Below are positions 34,591-48,168 of a stretch of 64,000 bases of DNA, piece by piece (position 1 is the first letter of the stretch; each line of letters opens with the position of its first letter). Both the position numbers and the translations under genes were made by a program. Below the pieces are notes generated by a model. It saw nothing but the letters and a program-made list of their open reading frames with translations. It was not told the origin of the DNA and did no database searches. The stretch comes from Diplolepis rosae (Eukaryota; Arthropoda; Insecta; Hymenoptera; Diplolepididae): NCBI GenBank assembly GCA_030998225.1, contig JAPYXD010000727.1, positions 1,984,001 through 2,048,000 on the forward strand. Direction: 5' to 3'.

Positions 34591-37194
34591 TGATGAAGAG
34601 AGAGATAGAGAAGGGGGTAGGGAGTGACTCATTTTCGTGTATATTCGAGGACTCACATGCAAGAGTAGAGATAGGGATTTTTCATGGTTAATGTCACAGG
34701 GTACATCATACAGAAAGGTAGAACATCGCAAACACGATTCTGTACCTCGATTTCATCTTTTTCTGACAAACCTGCGTCTTTCTTTGCTTTTTCTATACCT
34801 TTCTTGTTCACTCTCACGTCCCTATAAAATACCTGACTACACAACTATCATATTTCCCCCTTGTTTTTTGTCACCGTGTCACAAGGTGCCATATATTTTG
34901 TCATAACTATTCTCCGTCACCTCTACAGAGCATCCCCATTTTCCTTACCTCCTACTCTTATTTTCCAGCACACTCACTGCGACATTTTCTCTTCGCCCTT
35001 ATTCTCAGCTTCGCATTAATGTTACTGCGATGTTATATTGTACTCATATGCCACTCCTTCGGCTTTCCTGTCATTGGAGCGACATTTTATTCCCAAAAAT
35101 AAAAGGAAAAAAAACGGGTCAGGATGTAATTCAATCCAGTTAAGTCTCATGAAATTTTTTTGTCAAGATAGGAGATTTAAGTTTTGGAGTCAATTCAGAT
35201 GGGTAATTTGATTTAAAACAATGCTCTGAGGGGAAAAAATAGTTTTTAAGCTTTTTAAACTCTCATTTTCAAATATAAATTGAATTTATGATGAATTTTT
35301 TATTATTCAAATTGGATACTGATTATCGTACATTTAAGAGACGTTCAGCATAAAGGGGTGGGCTGATATAAGCGGAATTTAGTTTACTCGAGCTGGATTG
35401 GAAACTCTGAAACTGTTGGCGCGCTTATTTAACTTTCTAGCTTGGTATTGTTATTCCTAATGTTCTTTGCCACGCGAACTCTGAGATCGCTTCCGCGTAG
35501 GAATTGTGTAAAATTTTGTTTGGAATTCCCACGGTAACTAGTGAAGCATTCTTTCTTGATCGGAGTTTCCTTTATCAGAACTTCTCTTCTCAATAACAGT
35601 CTTATCGACAAAGTCCAAGTCGCCTGAACAGAGAACTCCAGTTTGAATGAGTATTGACTTTGAAATGGAGCATTTATGATGAAGACACTTGATGTACCCT
35701 TATGCGACCTCTGTTGTTCCATATTCCATTGAATATATAATTATTGTTTGTATACAGACCGAAAGATTGCAAAGACATTTTATGTAACTCAACATGCATT
35801 AGTGCATATACGTTTCGGGTTTATAAGTTTATTCGTTATAGACATGTGGAGACTAAAAATCGTTTTTTTTAGATAGCAGTTTCAGGTTATATCGTTGAAA
35901 AAATATTGAAAATAAGAGAACGAGATTGATATCGAAACGTTTAACAATCGGAATCATAAGAGGAAGCAAGTCTAGAACAAGAGTTGGTGAGTAGTTAGGG
36001 AATTGTTTGTTTCTGCTTCCGTCTATACTGCTTTGGCATCGCCATTGAATTGAGCGAAACCCGCGGGCTGTTGTGCAAACTCAAGCCTTGATTGAAAAGA
36101 TTGAAAAGAAAAAGATCAAATATTGGAAAATAAATCAGGAGGTCCAGATCCCAGCACCCGGAACTATGAAATGCAAGCCTCGGAATCTTATCGTCTGCGC
36201 CATCATACCTTCCGCTTGCACGTCATTTCATCCTCAGATTTACTTCAAAAAACTTTATCCAGCTTATAGATTTTCATTATTTCTCAACCATGAAACATTA
36301 CAATTTTTTCCACCACTTTTGTGACAAATTTCTTCTAATTTTCAGAACTCTCCCTTTTTGAGGTCTAGACTGACAATAAGTGAAAATTTCCTTCCTCTAT
36401 AGTTTCATATTTCCCGGTAACTCTACTCCATTCGCCAATTATACTCTTCAAAGTATGGGAACTCGATGGGACATCCCTCTCTTCATCTTTTACTTCTTAT
36501 CCAGTCGTTACCAATGAAAGGGGACGCTAGAATGGTGATAACGTCGACTCACATTTAGACATCGTATAAATCCAGTTTCTCTAACTCCTCAGAACTCCAA
36601 GAAAGGTTAATTTTCCGAGAAATTCGCTACCATGAGAAAATATCTTCTGCACATTTTCAGAGTGCTTATCTTACAAAAATTTAACCATATTAATTTTTAC
36701 ATTCATTTTTATTGTATGTTACTTCTTGATTTCGTGTTTATCAATCTTCATTTGATTTCACAAATTTCGGTCAAGCCAAGGAATATTGTAAGTACAAAAG
36801 AACTTTTTCACATTACAAAATTTCATCAATTACTGAAGTCTCGAGTCATCATTTTTGAAACAAATGTTTCTTTTTCCGCAAAAGTGAGATAGAAATTGTT
36901 AAGGAAAGTGAAAAAATATAATGGTTTGACTTTAACGGTTCAGAAGGCAATGGGGTTGGCAAAAAAGCATTGCTGCTTGAAATACCGTTTTAACGTGCCT
37001 CTAAAGAATGCAGGTTCTATACTAGTCGTGATGAAATGAAACGCGCTGGAAATATTTAATAAGTTTCCGTACTGAGCACTGTTGCTCTCCAGCATCCTGT
37101 CTTTAGTGAACCTCCTTCCACCACAGAGAACGTTGATTAGAGAAGCTTTCTTTTAGTCGCTATTACAAATCCACTAACTCAGCTGAGAGTCCTA
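34591..37194. other. Non-coding stretch
   Basis: No gene or transposon end recognised. Frames up to 97 codons (35429-35722 minus) lack domains. Confidence 0.45.
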
Positions 37195-37207
37195 CCCCCC
37201 CCCCCCC
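37195..37207. repeat. Homopolymer C tract (13 bp)
   Basis: Thirteen consecutive C residues followed by a T-rich run. Such tracts are prone to length error in sequencing. Confidence 0.9.
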
Positions 37208-40200
37208 TTCTTTTTTAAAGTCTATAAACAGATGTAAACGTCGTTTGACTCATTTTCATTTTATTTTATTCTTATAGCTACTCTCCAAGATATTTTTTAC
37301 TTTCCTGATATTGCTTCAACTCTTAGATAATGAATTCCTTGCTTGTTATTAATACCATCTTTCTTTGATCTGTTTTAAAACAATTCAAATAACAAATATC
37401 GATTTTTTTCTTTCAATCCTTCACTTTCCTATTGTGTATCACTTACCATCAATACTCTGGTTTACCAAGTGCATGAAAAGGGGAAAAGTTTGTGGAAAAC
37501 GAATTTCTTTCTGGCTCCATAGGAACAATTGACCCGATTCTCTGCAGACGCCAGTCGCAACTAAAAAGACGACTCGTGCATCGTAGTAAAAGAAGATAGC
37601 AATTTCATTTTACCGTAAGTATCATCACGGAAGGAGCGGCGCATCTCTCATAAGGGGTTCTTAACAATGGTATATAGACTCGTAACTTACCTACCTAGAT
37701 CCATAGCATGCATCCAGCGACTAGAGACATAATAGCAACTAACTGTTTAAAAAGTACGGTGAAACTTTCCTTTACATGTACCAACACCTGATCACAGTCT
37801 TCAGAAAGATTTAGTGTCCTAATAGTATTACTTTTAGTTCTTCTATGGAAAACGCCTCAGAGCATAAATCTAAATTTTCAAAGTTAAAACAATACATACA
37901 TGCATTATGCCACTACATCTTATACGACAACTACTGATAAAAAGTTAAGGTAGAGTTCTAAAAAGATTGTACCCTACACTTTTTCGAGACTGCATATACA
38001 TAATTATATATTTCTCCACGACAATTCTGTTAACTGCACCCTTACTACTGTTTATTCTTAAAAAAGTGCATACAAATTTTGAGTAAAGATAGATACAGCA
38101 TGAAGAACGTTTTTTTTTTTTAAGGAAATCGAAAAAATTCTTGTTTGAACATAACTATACTCGTTACTACACGGAACAAGATTATTTTCTAGTCTGACTA
38201 TATATGGCCGTTACTACTGTATGGGACCTTCAATGTGTCTAGCAATGCGTACCTTTTACTACTGATTATGTATAATAGAAGTATGCTTTAAAATTTGAAA
38301 TTAATTATTAATTTAATATTTCAAATGAATTTGCCAAATGTTTTTCTAAATATTTACAGATGATTTTTATAATATTGTAGAATATTTCATTCTATGAAAA
38401 TAGGGGTCACGATGGTTAATGGTAGGTTGCGAAGGTTTGTAACCACATTCCACATATTCGAGATAGAAGTACTCGGAAATTGAGGTTTCCCCTAGAGAAA
38501 CAATACTTGACGAACTTGGTCTGGGAGATTCGTAAGTCATCAAGGTTATATTCTAGTAGTTGAGGTTGTGTTGGCGTTCAGAAGTTACAAACCTCCGAAG
38601 CGTTTTCGGAGGGCTAATTAACCAGATGGATAGGCACGCATCATGGAGGATCATCATATCGATCAGACTTTCAAGCGAATTGAAGAGCAAACCAGTTCAA
38701 ACTTAAACTATCATGGGTAAAATATAACATAATGAGTACTAACGACTAAGTGTTGTTTCAAGTGCATTACTTGATCCTCAAACAATTCAAATAATAAAGA
38801 TCAACTAGAACAAAAAATGCTATTCAACTTTTTCTCAAAAGATTGATTTGAAATAATTAAGCTGCATGTACGTAAGCAAACAATAGAGAACATTTATCGT
38901 GACAGAATAAATCAATATTGTTTTTGTTTTGGGAGAAGAAAAAGCCTGTGAGAAATTATATGCAGTTTCACAATCGTAAAGAAAAGAGTTCTAGGTTGTG
39001 TGTGACATCACACTAACAAAGGACAAAGGAAGAAAGGAATATTAATCGGGACACTGTAGTTTGCTGCATTTATCTTATGCGCGTTGCAGAACGAATGTAC
39101 TTGGCAGGTAGAAGGTTGTTACGACAATTTCTATGAAAAATAATGCCCGCAACGGGAGCACGCCTTCCTTCAAAGCAGTTCATTTTGTAAGCTGTCCGCT
39201 TGCGAGAATGTATCTTCAGGAGAAGTTCTCCCTTATAGGCCTGGCTCAGGGAGAAGCAACACCCTCGTTCTTTCCTCGAAACCCGTCCCTAACTCAGACT
39301 CTCGCTCCACTAACGCCGCAAGAAGCAGCAATAAATGTCAGAGCTCCTTGGTAATTAAAACTAAAGATCCAAGGCGCGGTTGGTGAAAGCGAAAAACAAC
39401 AGCTGGCGCTTGAGTGATAAAAAAAGGCAAAACAAAAGCCGAAGGTGAACAATGAGCTAAACAATGCAATAAATACATTTCAATGCAAGAATTTGTTTTT
39501 CACTTTTTTCACAATTATTGGATAAAATAATACATCTTTTTTCATCATAGCATTGCATCTCTCTCATCTTAATTGATATTTAAACTGGAGGAATTGGGTA
39601 AAAAAATATTTAATACTAAAACTTGGTAAACTCGAAAGATTTGGAGACTTGTAGCAATTATTGAAAATATTTTAGTGAAGTGAATTTGAGTAGGAAGCAA
39701 GCGTGATTTGGATGTACAAGTAATGTGGAGTGTGTGAAGGTTGGATACAAAATCAAACTCCAGAAGGAACATGTGATTCACAGTTGCTAATCTGCATGCT
39801 GAGTTGAAAACGTGACGTTATTGAATATTTAAGACGACCGAAGCAGCAGCGTACCCAGTACCCCCAGTGGCTCCGAACACCCGCTAACCTAACCCCCTTA
39901 TACTTCGCTTCTCGTAAGAGGCAAGCCTCAAGACTTCCTGGTTTTCATATGCAAATATATCCGACGAAGCCAGTTCAAGTCGCGCTCCCTCGCCATGTGT
40001 TGCATGCGTGACTGTTCAACAAACTTTATTTCTTGTAAATCACTCTGAATAGTCAGTTATTTTAAATCTTACTTTTCGTCACAAACAAAGTGAAGAAGAT
40101 TCTTAATTTCATGCTCTATAAATATATTACATCATGCAAGAATTTAGAGATAAATAGGATACTCTGACTGGTTGAATCATTTTGGATCTTATTAATTTCA

Positions 40201-42496
40201 ATAGACTTTAATATAAAAGTGTTAAATTAAAATTAATAGATTTATATATTATGAAAAACAATTATACAATTACATTAAATTTAATAACTTTTCAATTAAA
40301 ATATATTTAAATTAACAAACATTATTAAAATATATACAAATCTGTATTAAAATTTAAATAAAAGTTTGTATTTTTTAAGATGAAAGTATTTGGAATTTAA
40401 TATACTTTACTGAAAAACCAGAAATTTCTAACAGTATCCGGTATTTAATTTATCAATTATTTATATATCTGGTGCAGAGATGATTAATGTATGATGGCAA
40501 ACAAATCTCCAGCCAAACTTCGAATGAGAATAGTAAAGTAAGAAGTGCGGCTGTTTACCGAAAGCCGGAGACTCTGTAAGTGAAAAGTAATAAAAATTCA
40601 GCAACAACAGATTACCCTTCGTCTATCTCGAACGACTAATCAGAGCTTAGCGTCGGGTTGTGCCGTTACGAACGCATCGACTATGATGAACGAGGGATTA
40701 TTTTGAAACAGGAAAAAGGCCGCGTTTCGCCCGCAAACTTTGCGATAAATTTCAACTTTCTTAAAACAATAAGCTACGGTATCGCAGCAAACTTCATACG
40801 GGGGAAAAGCGTCATCCTTCATAATCGATTATTAACGAATACGAAACTTTTCCTGAGGACGTATTGTATATTGTAGAGAGTTGAAGAGAAACAGGGCGTA
40901 GGACACAAATGAGAAGGCTGCAATTGACTGACAGCTCGTAAGGGGCAGGGGTTTATAAAAGAGTTTCAGGTGCACCTTGGTGAGCCAAGCTCCATTAATC
41001 CATCAATGTCCAACAGAGGAACGTTCTTAAAGAAACTGTAAGGAGTAAAAGAACTTTTCTCTTTCAATCGTCTTATTTTATCCATTTTATTCTTTGATCT
41101 GAAATACGATAAAGCACAAACGAAACGCTCAAGCTAAATCGCGCTAATTAAAATTTTTAACACAATTTTTAATTACATCCGTATACCGACGGAAAATATG
41201 CTTTAATATTCTGCTGGCTTGTTTTGACGAGAGGCAAAAACATACCAAGTATTTATTCTGTACATACTAAAATACACACGTATATGTAAATGTTTATAAA
41301 AGAGTATAATATATTTTTTTTTTTAATTATCCTACACTCAATTTGTTATGTTCGATGTTAAAATGTATAGAACTAAAATACTAAATAATACAGAATTTAG
41401 AATTGTAATTTTCTTGAAGAATTTACAATCGTATGCGGTCGTGTTTTACAGTAACTAAAAGTAGAGAAAAACAGTTGAAGAGCGTAATAGAGGAAAAAAG
41501 AATCCATATTTGTGAAAATCAATTGACATTTGAACCAGAAATCCTTGCTTTTCAACGAGACGTGAATAGTCGTTTTTGAAGCCAGACTTTGTAAATTGAA
41601 GCGGCGCAGCGATATTCGGGCTTACGTGTGGAAAATGGATCCAAAGAGGAGAAAACGGACTATCCGTAAATCATTTTGAAGCGTCGGTTTTAGTGAAAGT
41701 AAAACGATGAAGGTTTGATTGAAATAGGGAAGAGAGATCTAGGGAGTTACGAGAGCGACTTGAAAGTTCTCTTTCGGCCTGGTTGTGTATCTATATATAG
41801 AAGTTTGGCACGACCACCGAGTGACGCCAGGCATAACTTGCAATTTGGTAACGGCAGGTGCTCCGGTCACGCTAAACCACAGTTTAATTACTATCCGCCG
41901 CGTGAATTGGCTCGCTAGCAGCACTGTCACATGCACGACGCTCAAATTGATCTCGGTGTGTCGGTTCTATCCTACAACAACTAGCACGAAGACTGTGTTA
42001 TCCGACGATCGAACGCAGAAGGGTGTCCTCGAATTTGCGTCTCGCCGAACTCCATTAAACTGGTCCAGCTTCGCGTGATTATATGGAAAATAGAGGCTTC
42101 GGAGCTGTTCAACCGAATACAAAAAGGAGCTCGCCTCAAACCCAGTTCGAACTAGAATGAAACGGAGTTTGTGTTATATCCTACTCAATACAATTCCAGC
42201 TATATTGCAAACAAATATTAAACCTCATTTCTTTGCATTGAATTTCCCAAACATTTTCATGTTTAAATTCAATAAGTTTGCATATTTTATGTAAAAATTC
42301 ATATAAAATGTTACGTGAAATGCGGATTTGTCCTACTTCTGGAATATTATGCAAAATGAGGAATAACACGGGAGAATTTAATTGTTAGTGAGTTGAGACC
42401 TCTAAATCATTGTCACCTATAGATTTATTCGTTACCGGAATTTTTCTGTGTAACATATGTTTAAATAAAATCTAAAGTATTAGACACAGGCCTTTG
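37208..42496. other. Long non-coding stretch
   Basis: No gene or mobile element recognised. TTACTACTG occurs three times between 38040 and 38270. GC-richer unique islands lie near 39050-39420, 39830-39960, 40500-41060 and 41560-42130. The last holds overlapping frames on both strands (41715-42078) with no domain. 40200-40480 is extremely AT-rich. Confidence 0.4.
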
Positions 42497-42837
42497 AAAT
42501 TTTTTTTTTACATTTTGGGATATTTTTATTTATCTTTTCATTTTATTTGTAACTTTTTTCAGTTATCTTACCTTCTTTTTCATATCCAAAAAGTTGCTAC
42601 ACATTGTAAGGAACAAAATAAAAAAAAGAATATGACAATTGGTTAAGAAACAAAAGAATTATTCAAAATCAAAAAATGACCTAAAAACTCAATATTTTTA
42701 GTTTAAAAATACATAAAGGTGCTGGAATTTATAAAAACACCAAGACCTTTCTAAATAAAGGTACTAAACATAAAAAAAATTATATGCAAGATCTAAACTC
42801 GAAAAATAAAAATATTAAAGGTGGCGGATCCCCTTAA
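42497..42837 (-). repeat. Dispersed repeat, copy 2
   Basis: This is the inverse-orientation partner of 31809-32152, ending at TTAA (42834-42837) next to GGCGGATCCCC. It is diverged by scattered substitutions and small gaps, so it is an old insertion. Non-coding. Confidence 0.75.
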
Positions 42838-45800
42838 GTCAGAATAAAATAACGTTATATACCTGCAAAATGGCTTTTAAGCATACCTACATATATACCG
42901 AATGCAAATTTTAAAGACGCATATAAAGTATATAGAGCATTTTTATTAAATTCATGCATAATAATCTTACAACATAAGTCAAGAGATACAATTTTCAAAA
43001 ATAATATTTGAATTTAACTGAAATCTATACATACGATATTTACTGAAATATAAGTGTCCACAAAAATATTTTTTTAGTTACGTTGATACATAAACAGCTA
43101 TCATTTAGCTACTATGAATATTTTATTGAGTTCGGTTTTATCGCATAGTTGTAAAAAAAATGTCACTATTCATTTATCCAAAATTTAGGAGGAAAAATTT
43201 AGAACTTCGCAAAATAAGAAAAAGTCCAAGAAATAACTGTGAATTTTTTTTAATATCCATTGACGTGCCTTGTAATATATTTAATATTTCTCCGTAAAAG
43301 TTTATGTATCGATGATAAAAATGTAAAATTGAGATGTATGAAACAATTTGCCAAAGGGTTTTTCATTTATTTTTTATCTTAAAGCTATAGGATCATATTT
43401 TGTGTTGATTTCCATCGACATAAGATCCATCAACGTAACATCAATCGACGTATTCGAACTTTTCGGCTTGTCAGAAAATAACAAAAAAAAGATAAAAATG
43501 GCACCCTTCCAAAAAAAGTTTTGTCAAAAAGTAATTCAAGGATAGAGTTTTGGGTCAATAATTTTTTTTTATTACTTTATAATATATTGAGATGAACATT
43601 TAATATAATTTCAATAATGACAAATGCAAAAAAAAAATTTTTATTTTCACGTTTTTTTCTATTTGATAATTATTTTATATCCTATTTCTCTGTATTCTTA
43701 AAAATATAATTTAATTCTTAATTATCCCTTCCTCCTTTTAGGATTAAAATTAAATTACAGGAAATTAAATAATGCGTGACGTCAAAAAGATACACAAGCT
43801 CTCCAAATAAGTTTTTAGCATGAACACTTTAAAAAGTTATTTTTTTAATGGTAATGAACCTACTTTGAACTAGATAAAACAAATTTTTAAAAATTTTCGA
43901 AAAAAATTACTTATTTCAAAAGTGCCCTGTTTTTGGAAAATTATTCATATATAAGTATGAGTTTTTATTTGTGAAATAAATAAAAAAGCACTGAGGAAGG
44001 TTTGTCTATACAGACTCTTGACGTAACCTTATCCAGCAATTTAGAAATTCAATTTATTGCCAAATTCACCTTAAATACCAGAAATAATTATATTTCATGG
44101 AATTTGTTTAAAACATCATCAGATCATGATCACAAAATATTATCAAATAGGATTACTAAAATCAATAATTATTATAATTTTATTAATAAAACTGAAAATC
44201 TCTAGATTTAAAAAAGTAATTGTTTTGGTTTTTGAAGATTTTAATCTAACTGACACTAATTAAAATGAATCTAACTTTTATTATTTACGGTATATTGCGT
44301 ACTTTATGAGATGGTGAATAATCTAAATGGCACTACTCGTGCGTGACAGTTCTGCACTAGTGACGATGTGATGTGGCGTGTTGTGGTAAAGGGATCGGAT
44401 GGTTCAAGGGAGTAAGGGGTCTCTGGGCTGCAGAATTTGTCTCCGACGTTATAACGAGCCTCTCGTTACATAATAACGAGCAGTCCTGTTCGCTTCGTTT
44501 GCCAGAGGTGGGCCACTAACGCCGGACGTCCTCAACCCCCATAACCCTCTCGCGCATCATCCACTCTCTATTACACCATCCAGAGACACCGAAACCTGAG
44601 TTACGAGGTCAGGGCTGGAACGCGCCTTTAGATTAATTGCGTATTTCCAAGTACACCCTATTCACTAAAAAAACGATCCTCTTTCTTCTCCCTAAAACAT
44701 TTCAATTTAATGCTTAAAAAGATTTAAATTAACTTGAGAAATTAAAATAAACTTTCGTTTAAGTGAATGATGTTTCGTATCGAAACAAAAGTCCGCAATT
44801 TATTATTTATGAAGGTTGTTAATTGAATCTTAAAAAATGTGAAGTAATTAAATACATATTCCTAGATCATGATAAACGGAATATATGATTAAATTTTCAT
44901 GAGGTTTGACATTCTTTTTTTTAATAATGTGGATATAAATCAAAAATGCCGACACTTTGCTCATATTTCGCTGAGAGGAAGCAATGTCGATTGATATTTG
45001 TTATCGGGTGTGATACACCGAGACAATGCATTCTATAGTAATAATTGCATTTTCCAGCGAATATGTCATTAAATTTAATGGTTATAAATACATATTTCAC
45101 GGTTCACGTATTATGCCGTAATTTATTCGTTCACACTTCTAATGTTTTGTTTCATACCATGTAAAGGGGTTAGCGAGAGCAAATCGTCTCAAACCTCTTG
45201 ATAGCGATAAATTCAAACGCTTTAGGGGTCATATTGTTCAGATAGTGACCTTTATCCGTCGCAGTCACTTTTCTTGCTTCCACGACACGTTATCTTACCC
45301 TTTTCCTAATTAAGCCAAACCTACGACTTGTTTAAGTAGAGAGATACAGTGTTCAGCATTTAACACCTATTTTAAACACTACTTGCTCTAATAATTTTCT
45401 ATTATCGTAAATTCATATTCAATAATAAATATTTTATTGTGTTTTATTTGCTGCTTATTTTCTAAAGAAACCCATAATGCTTTATGCAAAGTTATTTTTA
45501 GTGAAAATATGCAGTGATTTTGTTACGTCAGTCACGAGTAGGGATATATGAAGCCTTGCGAAAATATTTGTAATCTCGGCAGTCAAATTAAGAATTCTGG
45601 TGGCCCGGAGAGAAGAGAAACGTGCTATCAGCGTGTCAGTTTGTCCGCGTTTTTCCTGCAGGAAGAAAGGACGGACAGACGGAGAAACAGCGAAACACGG
45701 GTTTAATTACGGTAGCGGCACTAAAAACTTCAGCCTCGCAAAAAGGGGGTTGTGCAGAGTACGTATTACCCACGTTTGCAAATTTTCCGAGATTCGGCGG

Positions 45801-47341
45801 TAAATGAGAAAAATACTCTTTTAAATGTTTATGTCGTTCGCACGCCGCTGTACTTGAGCCTGCCTTTTTTTCTCTTTTATTTTACTTTGTCCATTTCTTT
45901 TTTTCTTCCGCGTTGCCTCTCACAGTGTCAATGCTACTAATGGCATTCGAGAAGCTTTCAATGCTTTTAATTATTTCCACCTTTCTTTCCCTTTAACTTC
46001 AAAGAGGAGTGAAACTCTCTTTTCTTTCTTCCCGTGAACACCCTCCATCCTGACTTTCGCTTGTGCTCGGAACCATAGCTTTAAAAAGAAAAGAGTAGGA
46101 TAAAAGGAGCCATCTTGTCGGTAATTGGTCATTGGAGTAACTAGAAATGATAAATAATTTAATTATAAACCTTTGTTACATTTTTGCTGCGTCTGATTTC
46201 ATGTGAGCAATTATTATCGAGATCTTTCTAGTTGGTTTCCAGTCTTTTATCATCATGCGCATTTCTTACAAATCAAATTAAAAGCAGATGAGTGGGTCAG
46301 CGCCAATTAGACTCTGTCAGCCCTTAACGCAACGGAAACTTCACTGGCGTCTCTACTCTAATTTTAACATTTCTCGGAAGTTAGCAACCAGGTACTGTAA
46401 AATGAGAAACACTTTATTGGAAGGAAATTAAACCGTTCGTCATAAAGTAGAGAACTAAAAAAGTAAAAATCGCATCTTCATTATAAAAGAGTATAAAGTA
46501 AGTAAAAAAAAAAACTGAAGCAAAAAGTCTCTGAAAGTGAGTCATTTCCAGGGTCAATTGGCTATTTTCGCACTACCCTCGTTATCACTTAAAATCTGTC
46601 TGACTCATGGAATAGTTCGTCGTCTGAAGAATTGACATGAAAGAAAATACCCTTTAAGGGGAAACGAGCATCCACCGAACTTAGTTAAAAACTTTCGAGT
46701 CAGCACGAAATTTCCAGCTCGTGTTTCCTATAAGTGCGAAGAGAAACAGCACGAGTCCTTGCTCGTGAGGTGAAACTATTTTCAAGTTTTCATGCAGTTT
46801 TCGACTCTTCACTCACATTAACAGCAAACGAGCAAAGGCTACGTCGGGATTTTTTTTTCAATTTTGACAAATGATTCGGAAGAATATTCCTTTAGACAGA
46901 ATTGATTGACGATCTAAACTGTAGAAACTCAGCAGAATTCAACCATCATTATTCCTTATTCTCGCATATTACCTACTTCACCAAGTGAATTTTAGTTCAC
47001 TTGTCCATATAATACGCGAAACAGTAAAGTCTCTCGAAATACACTTGTATCTCCTATATTGGTGTTCTCGCTCATTCACTCTCACTATATGTATATATTT
47101 CACTTGATGATGGAAGTAGAGATATTCTGAAATTTCGAGAACTGAGAGGATGTAATTTGCAGGGAGGAAACCAAGATTATTGCCTCCCTAGCTTCCCACT
47201 TCCACTTTAGAACATCCACTCTATAAAATACTCGACAACTTTCTCTCAATTACACTGAATCACGCACTGTCAATGGAAATGTATGTATGGAAGGGAATTC
47301 ATTCAAAAAACATTAGTTGCATTTTTATCGAAGCTTCTTTA
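42838..47341. other. Long non-coding stretch
   Basis: No gene recognised. GC-richer unique islands lie near 44300-44640, 45540-46100 and 46540-46840. The frames at 45600-45940 overlap each other in three reading frames, which argues against any of them being coding. Confidence 0.4.
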
Positions 47342-48168
47342 TAAAGTGTGATCAAATTGGAGGTACTTTTTCCAATAGGGTTTTATTGACATGTCACGCG
47401 CGACTACTGTCAAACTAAATACACAATTCTATTCAGTTTTTATTGACATTTCATCATGGAAAGACTTATGCCTCAACAACGTTAACAAATCGTACAATTA
47501 TATTACGAATATGGACGCTCTGTGAAAAGTGTTTATCGCGCGCTCAGGCCACGTACAGCCCGAACTGTAGAGAATATTGCGGCTGTAAATGAGAGTTTTA
47601 CCGAAGACCCGGAAGAATCGATTTTGCGCCGATCTCAACAACTTGGCCTATCTAATGGCACCACTTGGGCGATTTTTGATGCCGGAAATTGAAGCCCGTA
47701 ATCTCCACGACATTTGGTTCCAACAAGACGGCGCTACATGTCATACAGCCCGTGAAACAATGGATTTACTGCGTAATCGTTTCGGTGAGCAATTTATCTC
47801 TCGTCTCGGACCGGTGGATTGGCCTCCAAGATCGTGTGATATCACACCTTTGGACTTTTATTTGTGGGGGTATGTAAAGTCTAAATGTTTTGTGCATAAA
47901 CCAGCTACTATTGAGGCATTGCAAGCCAACATCACTGAAGTTATTAGCGAGATACCGACCGAAGTCCTCGAGCGAGTCATTCAAAATTGGTGTTTACGGA
48001 TGGACGAATTAAAGCGTAGTTGCGACAAACATTTGAAAGGGGTTATCTTTAAAAAATAAATGTCGTGAATGGTTCTACATAAAAATAAAAAATATTGCCC
48101 TATCAATTTGAATTTTCGTTGCTTTATTTCAATTTAAAATCCTATACCTCTAAATTGATCACCCTTTA
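47342..48168 (+). mobile_element. Mariner-type element with D-41-D transposase relic, internally deleted
   Basis: The inverted ends match at 21 of 24 positions: GTGATCAAATTGGAGGTA at 47348-47365 and the inverse of GTGATCAATTTAGAGGTA at 48145-48162, preceded by TAAAG. TA can be placed as the duplicated target at 47342-47343 and 48167-48168. The element is about 825 bp, well below the roughly 1.3 kb of intact relatives, because internal coding sequence is lost. Confidence 0.85.
47456..48059 (+). pseudogene. Mariner-type transposase, multiply deleted
   Basis: The start is the ATG at 47456 (MERLMPQQR), interrupted by TAA at 47483-47485. The frame then reads QIVQLYYEYGRSVKSVYRAL, and RALRP is joined directly to a TVENIAAV block. 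Family members usually have some 35-40 more residues there. After SQQLGLSNGTTWAI the frame shifts, and the middle of the protein, with the first catalytic Asp, is absent. The remaining C-terminal part (47680-48059) carries the second Asp in WFQQDGATCHTA and the third in CDITPLDFYLWGY. Exactly 41 residues lie between them, a spacing unlike the 34 of classical mariner but known as the DD41D type. It ends normally in HLKGVIFKK. The enzyme is dead. Confidence 0.88.

Noticed and set aside
41715..42078. Overlapping frames on both strands up to 97 codons
   Set aside because: Three overlapping frames on both strands in a GC-richer island, none with a known domain.
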